The notes under the pieces were generated by a model that saw only the letters and a program-made list of their open reading frames with translations, had not been told where the DNA came from and searched no databases. From positions 268,932 through 332,931 of the forward strand of contig VCMS01000050.1 of assembly GCA_022539475.1 (NCBI GenBank): a stretch of DNA of 64,000 bases. Reading direction: 5' to 3'. Positions 23,602-33,295 of this stretch are shown one piece after another; the stretch's first letter is position 1; each line of letters begins with the position of its first letter. The position numbers were made by a program, and so were the translations under genes. The stretch comes from Gracilaria domingensis. Lineage: Eukaryota; Rhodophyta; Florideophyceae; Gracilariales; Gracilariaceae.

Positions 23602-23828
23602 AACAAAGAAACTGGATGAGATGGGTGATGAGTCGTTTACTCGAAGGGGGTGATGCTGGTCTGACCGACCGTCTATCGTGCATCATTGATGAGACTAGCT
23701 GGTGTTGTACTCTACGCTGCCCCGCACGGGCATCCTCCAGCAAGGGCACAGCTCGAGGCTTGGGCACCAAACTGCTGCACGGTCTGCAGCCTGTGCTCGT
23801 GCTACGTTGGCATGGTGCACGATTCACA
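23602..23828 (-). repeat. Copia right (5') LTR
   Basis: Intact 227-bp LTR. On the minus strand it begins TGTGAATCGTGCACC and is followed by the primer-binding region TTATGGGCCCAGGATC. GAGCC duplication at 23829-23833. Confidence 0.85.
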
Positions 23829-23833
23829 GAGCC

Positions 23834-24291
23834 GGCTCAAAAAGGGACACCGTTTGAAACTTTGTTCTGACTGCTCTTTATGTTTGTCGGTCGCTCGTTG
23901 CACGGCCCTCCTCGCTCAGTCATCTCCTATCGACCAAAATACTTCTAAAATGAAGCAATTTTATCGCAGTAAAACCTTTTGATTTTGCGCTCATCTTTGA
24001 TTTTCAGCTTTAACACCGTCCGTTTCGACGCCGTCGAGAAGTAGAGATACTTCTGTTAACGAGAAAACAAATATAAACTGACTGTGTTGCATTAAGGATT
24101 ATCTTTTCAATGTTGGATGTACTCATCGTCCTGATTCATGCTTGTTGAAATGTTGTGCATTTGATAACTGCTCTCGTTATCTTTCGATGAATTATTTAGG
24201 CTGCTTAAAACTCTTGAAATATGAGTTTAGCATAATGTTTCGTACTTTAAAGGAATTTGTCTTTGGTCCTGTTTGCGACAATAGAGGATAG
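23834..24291. other. Spacer between two LTR elements, no gene
   Basis: About 460 bp without a convincing gene or repeat. Its last five bases (24287-24291, GATAG) are the left target duplication of the next retrotransposon. Confidence 0.5.
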
Positions 24292-25197
24292 TGTGGACGT
24301 CATTTTTGGGCGGAATGACGCGAGTGGTGACAAACCCGAGGAGAGCAACAAAGATTGTTCGAGAGTACCACCCTAAACTGCGAAAGACGATAGTGTAGCT
24401 CAGCGATAGGGACAGCCCAGAACAACAGAAACAGAGCAACACACCCGGTAACCAACGTGTCTCGAAAGCCCACAGCCAGGTGGAGCGACAACAGGAAGGT
24501 ACCACGGTAATGCAAGACACGGCCCGAGTTCGTGAAGGGAACGAGGGCGTTCGAATAGTAAAGAAGGTCGCAATGTGCGAACGAGCCCAACAGAGGGCGC
24601 CACACTGCAACTTCAGGAAAGGTGGCGGGAGACCGAGCCGCCAGTAAAGAGGAAAGAGGGAGGAAAGGTTGGTGGCAGGGAAGCACAGACCGTGCTGAGG
24701 GGAAATGGTGGGTGCCAAAAGGAGGAGGTGGAAGTCGACGACGAAGAAGGGGAAGAAACAGTTTGCAAAGGTTGAGGGGGAGGGTCGTCGAGAGAGAGTG
24801 GTCTACCCGAGCCGAGTTAGTGGTGAGGTCTCGAGCTCGGGGGTTTATATAGAAAGCTGAACTTGAGATATAGTCTGACGTGGCGTGTTCTTTCTATTCT
24901 ACACCTAGAAAGAATGGAGTTATTTCCGTGACGTTTCTCTAAAGTGAGTACATGATCGGTCTTCCATGTCGGGGTGTTGTCCGACTCCATTACACGCTAT
25001 GATGTATGTACCTGTGACGGCGTTATGTTATTCGAATATTGGTCAATGTCCCCTTGGTCCCCCAGTTACCCAGGTATGCCCTATCAAAGTCCTGTGCCGA
25101 CTGTCGCGAACCAGGATAAATGTCTTTCCACCCGATGCTCTGCCACTAGTTCTCCGTTCCTCACGATCCCGATCTTAGTTACTTTTCTCCGTTGAAC

Positions 25198-25656
25198 ATG
25201 TCGGCCAAGCAAGTTCTGACTATGGTTACTGATGATGATACGGACCATTCTGGTGTTCCCCATATGCCTTCAACAGTGATAGAGCGCGAAGCTGAAGAGG
25301 TTGATAGTGATGCCGTTGCAAAGGAGGAGGCGGAAGCGGACTCCGATACTGATATCGAGGAGAGAATTGAGGCCGAAATTGCAGACTTCGAGCTCGTTTT
25401 GTATCGCCTGTTGTCCGGCGAAGCGAGGGAGGCTGCCAACCTTTACAAAGGTATCCGGGCTTTGCCGGCTTTGTTTGTGCGAGGTTTGGGCTTTGGTCTT
25501 ACGCTCTCTGCCTTAGCGCGGCGCTCATCGCGCCGCGCTGCCGTTGTCGATAGGGTGCGCCTAGCGGCGCGCGACACGGTCAGTGTCGCCAGCGCCCCTG
25601 TCGCCAAGAAACAGAAAACAGGAGACGGGGCATCGAGCCAGTCAGTTGCGACTTGA
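25198..25656 (+). CDS. ORF inside the LTR, antisense to the retrotransposon
   Basis: Part of a virus-like element; described as such. A 152-codon ATG-started frame on the plus strand, opposite to gag-pol, repeated in the other LTR at about 34190. The N-terminal half is strongly acidic (EREAEEVDSDAV, EEAEADSDTDIEERIEAEIA); the C-terminal half is basic and ends KKQKTGDGASSQSVAT, like a nuclear protein. A TATA-like sequence lies about 350 bp upstream on the same strand. Function unknown; it may be a chance frame, but composition is protein-like in the first 100 codons. Confidence 0.45.
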   Translation: MSAKQVLTMVTDDDTDHSGVPHMPSTVIEREAEEVDSDAVAKEEAEADSDTDIEERIEAEIADFELVLYRLLSGEAREAANLYKGIRALPALFVRGLGFGLTLSALARRSSRRAAVVDRVRLAARDTVSVASAPVAKKQKTGDGASSQSVAT

Positions 25657-25779
25657 TTCAACCTGTGCTGAATGTTGAGGCTGCCGCGTGGCTTTGCTTC
25701 TTGCGCGATGCTTCTGCCTTTCCAATAAACTTCCCCTGCTTGCGGCGATATGCGGCGCCACCTCTCTTCTCCTTCTGTG

Positions 25780-26065
25780 CCGCGCGCTACGCGCGGCGTC
25801 TTTCATCACCGCCGCGCGACAGCGCGCGGCACTCTTCATTCCGCACCGCGCAGCGCTGCGCGGCGCTCTTCATTCTGCGCCGCACAGCTCTGCGCGGCGC
25901 TTCCCAACGCCCCGCGGGAGCGCGCGGCGCATTTCCTTCTACGCCGCGCGACAGCGCGTGGCGTACCTCATTCTGCGCCGCGCAGCGGTGCGCGGCGCCC
26001 GGCGGCTGTGGCGCGCGATGATGCGCGACGCCTTTTTGAAGCGCCGCGCAACGCTGCGCGGCGCT
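25780..26065. repeat. Array of GC-rich hairpins in the LTR
   Basis: About eight palindromes spaced roughly 35-45 bp, e.g. GCCGCGCGCTACGCGCGGC, GCCGCGCGACAGCGCGCGGC, CCGCGCAGCGCTGCGCGG, GCCGCACAGCTCTGCGCGGC and GCCGCGCAACGCTGCGCGGC, separated by pyrimidine-rich TTCATTC/CTTCTA-type spacers. The right LTR carries the same array at about 34773-35058. Confidence 0.75.
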
Positions 26066-26239
26066 CGGTGTGTTGGATGAGGGCGCAGCTTCTTGCCGTC
26101 GCCCTCATCTCTTCTTCCGCTGAGCTGGAAAAATTCTTGGGGGGGTGTCCCAGAGAATTCCTTGGACACCCCCCCCGCAAACGCCACCACACACTCCCCC
26201 TCTGAGCGGTCGCTACGCCTGGGCGACCAAGAGTCCCGG

Positions 26240-29200
26240 TTATAAACGAGGTGGCAAAGGCCCGTCCCTTGAAACCTCCTCGGTAGTATACCTGAAAGGA
26301 TAGGAAGGTTCAGTGTACTCAGGATCCGATTCGAACTCAACAGGGAACTCTTCATGGCGTTCAATCCGGCGGATATACTCATCGACTTGTTCTTCATGCG
26401 TTGCTGCGGGTGGTAAATGTCCGTATTTTCCAATAACATAGTGATAGATAAAGAAGATTGTCCTATCCGCACCAAGGCGGTTCATTTGTGGGTGTAGCCT
26501 CCTAGCCAGCCTGCCCAACATGACGTGCGCATACTGCGTGAAGTATTGGCCGTAAATTAAGTGAATGCTTAAGCACAGATGAAAGCAATTCCACACAATG
26601 CGATGCTTCTCCCAATTTTCACAATCCAGTGGAGAAAGCCAATTCTCAAGTGTACGCCCACCAACTTCTACTTGTAAGTAATTCACATCCTGATTGTAGA
26701 CTTCATAGTCAACGATTATTGGCATTGCAAGAAGAGCTGGCGTTATTGGGGTGGTTTCTTCAATCTGGAGCGGAGGAGGTACGTCACCGCGATCTTGATC
26801 ATATGCCAGATCGATCTCGAAAGCCTCTCCAGCTTCAATCCGTTGCAGGAAGCTTGACACCTCCACTTCGTAAGTTCTCTGCGGGGGAAGATGTCCATAG
26901 CGAGCCACTGCAAAGTGATAGTAGTAAAAGACAAACTGCTGACCCACAAGCGGTATAATGAAAGGGTTCACCCTTCCTGTCAATGAGACCAGCTTAGTAA
27001 GAAGACCCTCGGTTATGTAGGGTCCATGTCGTTTGAAAGTCCCAAGGTAAACATGTAATAGGTTCCATGCCACCTTCTGTAGATCGTTCGTACTCGTGCT
27101 GACAGGGGAAAGCCATTCGGAAAGTCTCCATCCAGCCACAATTATCCTCAGATAGTCAGCAGGGGGTCTGGTTGGATTTGGTCCTTCTTGTACCACGACC
27201 GGGCATGCCGCTTCGGGCTGATTATTTCTTTCATATCGTACTGTTCTCGGGATCATATGCCTTGGTCTAGGACGGTAAGGTCTTAAGCGTCTCGCATGAA
27301 TGCCCCTTCTCGACATACGTCGGTGTGGAGAAACCAATATGTACCGAGGATGATTAGCTCGAATGACGTGGCATGGTCCATAGAACCTCGATTTGAATGA
27401 TGGCCATTTCACCGAAGGATTAAGGGCTTCACCACGCATTACCAGTACCTGGTCTCCAACAGCGAACCGATGTCCACGACGCTCATCGTCTTGACGGTGA
27501 GGCTGCTGCAATACCCTTGTGGCCCTCCCAAGAGTGGAGGCTTGTAGTTCCACCTCACGATGATCAAGTGACGGCGTGGCTATCAGGGAAGCAGGATCTG
27601 ATGGATGCATTCGGGGCCGTACTCCATACATGAGCTGAAATGGAGAATATCCTTCGGCCATTTGTCGAGTGCGATAACCATAGAGAACCTCCGGGAGTAC
27701 TTCATCCCAATCAGAGTTCTGATCATGAATCGTTTTCGCGATCGCCTTCTTGATCGTCCCTACCATTCTTTCTGCGCGTCCATTAGACATAGGTGCATAT
27801 GCGAGCACCGGTTTGAGGGTGATATCATGACGCATTAGATAAGCTTGGACACTTGACGCGAGAAAGGAGGTAGCGTTATCGGAGACAATCGTGCGGGGGT
27901 AACCGAAGGGTGTGACGATCTCCCTTCTAATAAAGTTGACTACGTCGACTGCAGTAGATGTTCGAGTTGCCACTGCGATCGGCCATCCCGTGAGGTGCTC
28001 GACCCCAATGAGCAAGAATCGGTTTCCGTTCCTTGTCACCCTGAGGGGTCCAGCGAAATCAATTGAAAACGTGTGGAAGATATCCGTCAGCGGGGCTCGT
28101 TGGCCCGCTCGGTAAGCAAGAAAAGACCCCATAAACTGGCAGCCATCACAACTCTTGACGTAGGTTGTGACATCAGAGTGAATATTGGGCCACCAGAGTC
28201 GATCGATGACGTGCCTTCTGGTCGCCCTGACATCCCAGTGTCCCACATCGTCATGAAATGTTTTCAAGAGTTTATGCCTTTCATTGACGTTAGGAAGGAG
28301 TCGTAACCCGGACCCCATTCTACGATACAACTGCCCATTCCATACCATAAACTTCTTAGAATTCCTTTTGATCGCCCCTCTGAGGCTCGAGTTGGGCTCA
28401 TCGACCGGAAGGGCGCTCAGATATCGACCAATATTTGCATAATAAGGTTCGAGACCTGAGAAAGCTTCACATGTAGGGGAAGAAACAGTAGTCGCCACTT
28501 CTGGAGCATGATGTCCCCTTATCGTGGAGTAGCGAGAAAGATAATCAGCAGCGCAATTCTTATCCCCTGAGCGGTATACAACCTCGAACTCGTATTCAGC
28601 TAGGAAATCGAGCCACCTGGCCAATCGCCCATGTACATCCTTCTTCTGAAACGCATACTTCAGCGCCTGATGATCTGTAATCAATTGAAATGGCTTTGAT
28701 CCAAGCAGATATAGTCGAAATTTCTTGAACGCGAAGATGACAGCAAGCGCCTCCTGCTCACAGACCGCGTAGTTCCTTTCAGCTGCAGTCATGGTCCGGC
28801 TGGCATACTGAACTGGGTGAAACATGCCATCAGATTTCTTCTGAGCGAGAACGGCGCCCAACGCAAATGAAGAAGCATCGGTTTCGACCCGAAACGGATT
28901 GTCGAAGTCGGGAAAGGCCAACACTGGAGGACTGGTTAGCTTCTCCTTCAGGTTTTTGAAGGCTTCAACCATTTCATTGTTGAACACTAGTTTCCGATTT
29001 CCGGACGTTGCTGCATGGAGAACTGCCGAAGTTTTGGCAAAGTGCTTGATAAACCGGCGGTAGTAGCCAGCAAGCCCATGAAAGCTCCTCAGTTCAGTGG
29101 TTGTCTTAGGGATCGGAGCCGCCTTGATGGCCTCTATTTTCTTCGCGTCCACTGCAACTCCGCTCTGGTCGACAACATGTCCGAGCAGTTCAATCTTGGG

Positions 29201-32200
29201 ATGGGCAAAGTCGCACTTAGAGATCTTCAGCTTCAACCCATGGGAGGCAATTGTCCTTAGTACCAACTTGATGTGCTCGACGTGATCCTCTAAGGTTTTT
29301 GAATAGATGACCACGTCGTCCAGATAGACCCTTACAAACGGATACTTGTTGAGGATAGAGTCCATCATTCTTTGGAATGTTGAGGGGGCGTTCATCAAGC
29401 CGAAGGGCATGACCTCAAACTGATAGGTTCCTTGACGGCAAACGAAGGTGGTCATCTCCTTAAACCGAGGTGACATTCTGATTTGCCAGTATCCGGAGAA
29501 GAGGTCAAGCGTAGTGAAGAACGAACAGCCGCCCAAGTCATCAAAGATTTGTTCAATATGAGGTAAGGGCCATCTGTCCGCTTTCATAACTTGGTTCAGA
29601 GCTCGGTAGTCCACACAGAACCTTGGCTTGCCATCCTTTTTGGTCGCAATGACGATCGGAAAGGACCATGCAGATGTACAAGGTTTGATTATCCCAGCGT
29701 CAAGCATTTTACCGAGTTCCTTCTTGACGACTTCGTCATGTCGCGGCGGAAGCCTACGAACTCTTGAGTGTATCGGAGTCTGGGTCGTCAGTGAGAACTC
29801 ATGCATGACTGGTACATCTGCAGGTCGAAGATCATACAAAGACCAGGCGACCACACCAAGGTCAAGTAAAACACGAAGTAGTTCCTGTTGCTCCCTGCTG
29901 GGCAAGTGTGAAAGCCTTTTGAGGATGACTTCTTCGTGACTCGTGTCAGGAGGGTAATCTCTTCGATCCAGTATACGACCCTTGCCATCAATCGCGACCG
30001 GATCTAATAGGGAGTATTCGATCTCAGGAGCGGGACACGCAACCTTCGGCTCACTATCACGTGAAGTAGAGTGTCCTTTACCAGAGCCAGTTGTACGCGG
30101 CTCTGCTAGCGAGGGGCCGGGTTGATCTCCCAACTCCCTAACAGGTGGTGGGGGGACCTGCGTTGAGAACTCTTCTTGAGGGAGCTTTTCCTCGAAAGCA
30201 ATCACGTAGCGGCCGTCGTCATCCTCCTCCAGTAGCCCGGTACGACCAAAAGGCATGTTGTGCACGCCGAGGTGAGGGGGGTGCGCTGGAGTGGGTACAG
30301 GGTACCGAATCTGGACACGAACCAAAAGAAAGTCGCTAATAAGTTCCCCTTCTTCAGGTGGTAGCAAAGTGACCTCGTCCGTAATCGGGATGGTGAGGAC
30401 AGGGTCGCGGTAGAGAGGGGTACCAGACAGCTCGACTTCTTCTGGTGAGGAACCATCTTCATCTTCTTCATGATCATCTTCATTTCCATTATTCACCACT
30501 TCCTCTTCTACTTCTACTTCTGCTTCATGAACTCCTGCTTCTACTTCTACACAATCTTCATCTTCTTCGTCGTCCCTTCCAGAGTTCCTCTCTTCAGCTC
30601 CTCTATCGTTGTCAGATGACAAAAGGGGAGGGTCAGGTGGTTGAAGGCTAGTGTCTGTCGTGGAACTTTGAAAAGACGAGGGATTCGGGACGTGATAGAC
30701 CGAGTGGCGCTGATCGTCATTCGGCTCAGCTAAACCGCTCAGTTGGTTATCGGCCTCATCGTTTCTGTTGTCAAGGCTTATAACCATCACATGGTCTTCA
30801 TGAGCTTCACTTTGCGATGGAACCGCGAGGGTTTCTTCATCAGCCGGTGCAGGTATAGGCCAGCCTACTCCGAAACGGACTATTGGTTCGGAACTGTTGT
30901 CCAGCTCTAGGACACCCATTTCTCCGTACGGAAGTTCAGAGGTGTGTGGATGAAGTTGTTCTCTATCCGGTGGCTGAGGGTAACGACGGTAGACTCGAAA
31001 GATAAGATAATCAGGCTGTCGTCTCACATCTTCGGCTCGTAGAAGAACAACGTCATCCCTGACTGGGACAACGAGATCGCGTTCGTGTCCTCCATTCGAT
31101 GGAGAACCTTCGGAGTCGTTGTCGTCTGCGCTTTCCTCCGATTCTTCATCGTTCTCAAATTCTCTATTTGCTTCCCCAGTGGCGTGAGGAGTAGTAATAG
31201 CAGGTTCTGGTTCAACATCATTCACACGCAATTGCCTAATGCTTTCCTCCAAATCCTGAGGATCAGCAGGGGAGGGGCTTTCCTGACCGAGACTCGTAGC
31301 ACCAATATTCTCCAGTTCGTTCTCGGATTCCTCTTCGAGTGGTTGTAAGGAGTCTTGTTCTTCATTCATAGTATTCAAAGCATATACTGACGTGTCAACT
31401 TTGCCCTTCGAGAAAGCGATCGCATATCCTTCGTCGTCGCTCTCTGAACTCTCAGAGAAGAACGACTCTGAAGCGGAAGTGAAATCCTCACTGTCGGTGT
31501 GTTCATCCTCTTCGTCGAACACTACACCAGGGCGATGGTAATCTAGAGGCAAAACAACAGATGCGCCGTCGAATTGCATAGAAACTTGCTGAGTACCCAG
31601 GTCCAAGCAGGCTTGGAGTGACTCAAGAGCAGGGCAGCCAACAATCACATTGAAGGGAGGCTTCTCAACGACCAGGAAATCCAACGGGACGCGGAGAGAA
31701 CCAAACTCGAGGGGAACATCGTGCAGGCTTCCGCGAACTAAGGATTTGGTTCCGTCGGCAACGACAATTCTCCTACTCGACGGTTTCATCTTCAACGATA
31801 ACCGGTTGCATAACGCAATAGACATAAGATTAGGGATAGCACCAGAGTCCAGCAGCGCCTGGGAACTAGTGCCATAGACAGTAACATTCACCACTTTGAG
31901 AGTCTGAGGGAGTGAATGAGTATGAGCGTAACTGACACGCCTTGACGAAAAACCTCCGGAAAGAATGCGCCGAATGTCTTTCTTGGCCTCGTCCGCATCA
32001 CCGCGGACTAGTTGACCAAAAGTGATGCCAGAAGGAGCTCTCGCCAACTCTTCGTAAATATTGTACTTTCCAACATGTTCTTCGATCTTCACCCTCCGCG
32101 ACTTCCCTTTCGACTTCTTCGCAGTGCCCTTACTGGTCCTTGTCGACTTCTTGGGAGGGTTTTTGGCTTGCTGAGAGGCAGTCCTGGTAGTATGGGAGTC

Positions 32201-33295
32201 GGGAAACATTACGGGTGAAATCCCTGAGAGAGGGCCAGTTCGTGGTTGCTTGGGCAGAGGCTCCCCTTCCGCGTCTCTTTTTGCGGTAGTAACGGGATCT
32301 TCATCATCTGAAGGGTCAGCAATCACAACTGAGACTTGGTTCTCGCCTGTGTTCTGGGAACCTCGTTTCTCACTCAGCAACCTCTCTCTCTCTGATTCGG
32401 ATTTCACACCTTCAAATGCAACTTTTCGGACAACATCGGTGTTATTCTTTCTCCAGCACGTAGCTGTAGAGTGACCTAACTTGCCACAATTACCACATCG
32501 TGTGCCTCGATGTGGATTAAGCTCACAACGTGCCGCAAAGTGACCGGGTTGGCTGCAATACGAACAAACTTTTTCCGTATCCTGACGTCCGGTGGCAGTC
32601 GCAGCGCTCTGAGTCTTCTTCACTAGGAGGTGCAACTGTGCCATCTGGTCAGCCAAGTGATCCACTTTCGACTCCAGCGGACTTGGACGAGCAGGTTCCT
32701 TAGCACGTTGAAGAATATGCTTCGCCGGTGGGAAAGCGTTGAGGGTACCATACGAGCCGAGAGCTTTCTTCCCGCCAACAAAGTCCTTAACGAGGACCTT
32801 CAAGGATTCATAGTCATCTGCTCCACGGAATATGACAAACTGCGCGAGATCTGCAAACTCCATGACAGCGTTTCGTAGTAACCCGAACTTAGCTTTCGAG
32901 TTAAAACCTGCCTGATCGAAGAAAGAGTCCATCTTCTTCAAGGACCCTAGCAGATCGACGTAATCTAAACGTGCCGAAACTGCCCGACGAATCCTCTCCG
33001 CCGGTTCCTCGATTGCACCGAAACGTTCGATCAAAGCGAACTTCACCTTCTGATAGTCCTTTGCTTCAATCGAAAGAGAGCCATCAACAGCATAGTTGTC
33101 ATAGTAGAAGTCAAACGCTTCCCCCTCAAGATAGCCGAGCAACTTCATAGCTCGAACACTATCCTCTTCGTTGGGGGTAGCGACATTCTCAAAGTAAAAC
33201 AGAAACTTCCTTACGTCGACGGCAGAACCATCGAAGGAAATCACACCAGACTCAGGAGAACCAGGCCCTCCTCGAGAGTACCATGTGGACGTCAT
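26240..33295 (-). CDS. Gypsy gag-pol polyprotein (single frame)
   Basis: One uninterrupted frame of about 2350 residues from the first ATG (MTSTWYSRGG), which lies in the last 12 bp of the 5' LTR so that the coding sequence crosses the primer-binding site. In order: gag; two zinc knuckles (CSYCSQPGHFAARC and CGNCGKLGHSTATC, near 32455-32575); aspartic protease (ALLDSGAIPNLM, near 31825-31860); a long acidic spacer holding two copies of a ~55-residue module; reverse transcriptase (FCVDYRALN near 29595-29620, VYLDDVVIYSKT near 29298-29330); RNase H (VETDASSFALGAVLA near 28840-28890); integrase with HHCC and FSIDFAGPL, IVSDNATSF, GRAERMVGTI (27740-28260); then two copies of a ~130-residue C-terminal module (about 26790-27170 and 26330-26690). 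Fused gag-pol without a visible frameshift site is known in some Ty3/gypsy lineages. Confidence 0.9.
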   Translation of the reverse strand: MTSTWYSRGGPGSPESGVISFDGSAVDVRKFLFYFENVATPNEEDSVRAMKLLGYLEGEAFDFYYDNYAVDGSLSIEAKDYQKVKFALIERFGAIEEPAERIRRAVSARLDYVDLLGSLKKMDSFFDQAGFNSKAKFGLLRNAVMEFADLAQFVIFRGADDYESLKVLVKDFVGGKKALGSYGTLNAFPPAKHILQRAKEPARPSPLESKVDHLADQMAQLHLLVKKTQSAATATGRQDTEKVCSYCSQPGHFAARCELNPHRGTRCGNCGKLGHSTATCWRKNNTDVVRKVAFEGVKSESERERLLSEKRGSQNTGENQVSVVIADPSDDEDPVTTAKRDAEGEPLPKQPRTGPLSGISPVMFPDSHTTRTASQQAKNPPKKSTRTSKGTAKKSKGKSRRVKIEEHVGKYNIYEELARAPSGITFGQLVRGDADEAKKDIRRILSGGFSSRRVSYAHTHSLPQTLKVVNVTVYGTSSQALLDSGAIPNLMSIALCNRLSLKMKPSSRRIVVADGTKSLVRGSLHDVPLEFGSLRVPLDFLVVEKPPFNVIVGCPALESLQACLDLGTQQVSMQFDGASVVLPLDYHRPGVVFDEEDEHTDSEDFTSASESFFSESSESDDEGYAIAFSKGKVDTSVYALNTMNEEQDSLQPLEEESENELENIGATSLGQESPSPADPQDLEESIRQLRVNDVEPEPAITTPHATGEANREFENDEESEESADDNDSEGSPSNGGHERDLVVPVRDDVVLLRAEDVRRQPDYLIFRVYRRYPQPPDREQLHPHTSELPYGEMGVLELDNSSEPIVRFGVGWPIPAPADEETLAVPSQSEAHEDHVMVISLDNRNDEADNQLSGLAEPNDDQRHSVYHVPNPSSFQSSTTDTSLQPPDPPLLSSDNDRGAEERNSGRDDEEDEDCVEVEAGVHEAEVEVEEEVVNNGNEDDHEEDEDGSSPEEVELSGTPLYRDPVLTIPITDEVTLLPPEEGELISDFLLVRVQIRYPVPTPAHPPHLGVHNMPFGRTGLLEEDDDGRYVIAFEEKLPQEEFSTQVPPPPVRELGDQPGPSLAEPRTTGSGKGHSTSRDSEPKVACPAPEIEYSLLDPVAIDGKGRILDRRDYPPDTSHEEVILKRLSHLPSREQQELLRVLLDLGVVAWSLYDLRPADVPVMHEFSLTTQTPIHSRVRRLPPRHDEVVKKELGKMLDAGIIKPCTSAWSFPIVIATKKDGKPRFCVDYRALNQVMKADRWPLPHIEQIFDDLGGCSFFTTLDLFSGYWQIRMSPRFKEMTTFVCRQGTYQFEVMPFGLMNAPSTFQRMMDSILNKYPFVRVYLDDVVIYSKTLEDHVEHIKLVLRTIASHGLKLKISKCDFAHPKIELLGHVVDQSGVAVDAKKIEAIKAAPIPKTTTELRSFHGLAGYYRRFIKHFAKTSAVLHAATSGNRKLVFNNEMVEAFKNLKEKLTSPPVLAFPDFDNPFRVETDASSFALGAVLAQKKSDGMFHPVQYASRTMTAAERNYAVCEQEALAVIFAFKKFRLYLLGSKPFQLITDHQALKYAFQKKDVHGRLARWLDFLAEYEFEVVYRSGDKNCAADYLSRYSTIRGHHAPEVATTVSSPTCEAFSGLEPYYANIGRYLSALPVDEPNSSLRGAIKRNSKKFMVWNGQLYRRMGSGLRLLPNVNERHKLLKTFHDDVGHWDVRATRRHVIDRLWWPNIHSDVTTYVKSCDGCQFMGSFLAYRAGQRAPLTDIFHTFSIDFAGPLRVTRNGNRFLLIGVEHLTGWPIAVATRTSTAVDVVNFIRREIVTPFGYPRTIVSDNATSFLASSVQAYLMRHDITLKPVLAYAPMSNGRAERMVGTIKKAIAKTIHDQNSDWDEVLPEVLYGYRTRQMAEGYSPFQLMYGVRPRMHPSDPASLIATPSLDHREVELQASTLGRATRVLQQPHRQDDERRGHRFAVGDQVLVMRGEALNPSVKWPSFKSRFYGPCHVIRANHPRYILVSPHRRMSRRGIHARRLRPYRPRPRHMIPRTVRYERNNQPEAACPVVVQEGPNPTRPPADYLRIIVAGWRLSEWLSPVSTSTNDLQKVAWNLLHVYLGTFKRHGPYITEGLLTKLVSLTGRVNPFIIPLVGQQFVFYYYHFAVARYGHLPPQRTYEVEVSSFLQRIEAGEAFEIDLAYDQDRGDVPPPLQIEETTPITPALLAMPIIVDYEVYNQDVNYLQVEVGGRTLENWLSPLDCENWEKHRIVWNCFHLCLSIHLIYGQYFTQYAHVMLGRLARRLHPQMNRLGADRTIFFIYHYVIGKYGHLPPAATHEEQVDEYIRRIERHEEFPVEFESDPEYTEPSYPFRYTTEEVSRDGPLPPRL
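33266..33283 (-). other. Putative primer-binding site of gypsy element
   Basis: On the minus strand TGGTACTCTCGAGGAGGG begins immediately after the LTR end, with the TGG expected for pairing with a tRNA CCA end. The tRNA was not identified. Confidence 0.55.

Larger units (their letters stand above)
6912..23828 (-). mobile_element. Ty1/copia-type LTR retrotransposon fossil (interrupted by a nested chromovirus)
   Basis: Element on the minus strand bounded by a perfect 5-bp target duplication GAGCC (6907-6911 and 23829-23833). The LTRs are 227 bp. The right copy is whole; the left copy is split by the chromovirus insertion. The order gag, integrase, reverse transcriptase, RNase H (right to left) is that of copia elements. 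A purine-rich tract (GAGGGAAAGAAGGGG on the minus strand) abuts the left LTR at 18914-18928. Without the nested insertion the element is about 5.1 kb. It is broken, with a handful of interruptions. The two LTR copies differ at roughly 8% of positions by eye, so it is older than the element inserted in it. Confidence 0.9.
24292..26191 (-). repeat. Gypsy left (3') LTR, 1.9 kb
   Basis: TGTGGACGTC...CGCCACCACA. Near-identical to 33284-35184. Contains a GC-rich hairpin array (about 25780-26065), a terminal GGGGGGTGTCC/GGACACCCCCC hairpin (about 26140-26176), a plus-strand TATA-like TTTATATAG (24843-24851) and a plus-strand ORF. Confidence 0.92.

Noticed and set aside
24227-24718. 163-codon minus-strand frame repeated in both LTRs
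   Set aside because: Lies in LTR sequence; hydrophobic but overlaps other open frames in the same repeat, and no motif; treated as LTR.
25780-26065. Possible CRISPR-like array
   Set aside because: The regularly spaced units are palindromes with similar pyrimidine-rich spacers, not identical repeats with unique spacers, and the genome is eukaryotic.
25653-26205. Several Arg/Ala-rich frames of 120-180 codons in both directions
   Set aside because: Arise from the GC-rich hairpin array in the LTR, which has few stop codons in any frame.
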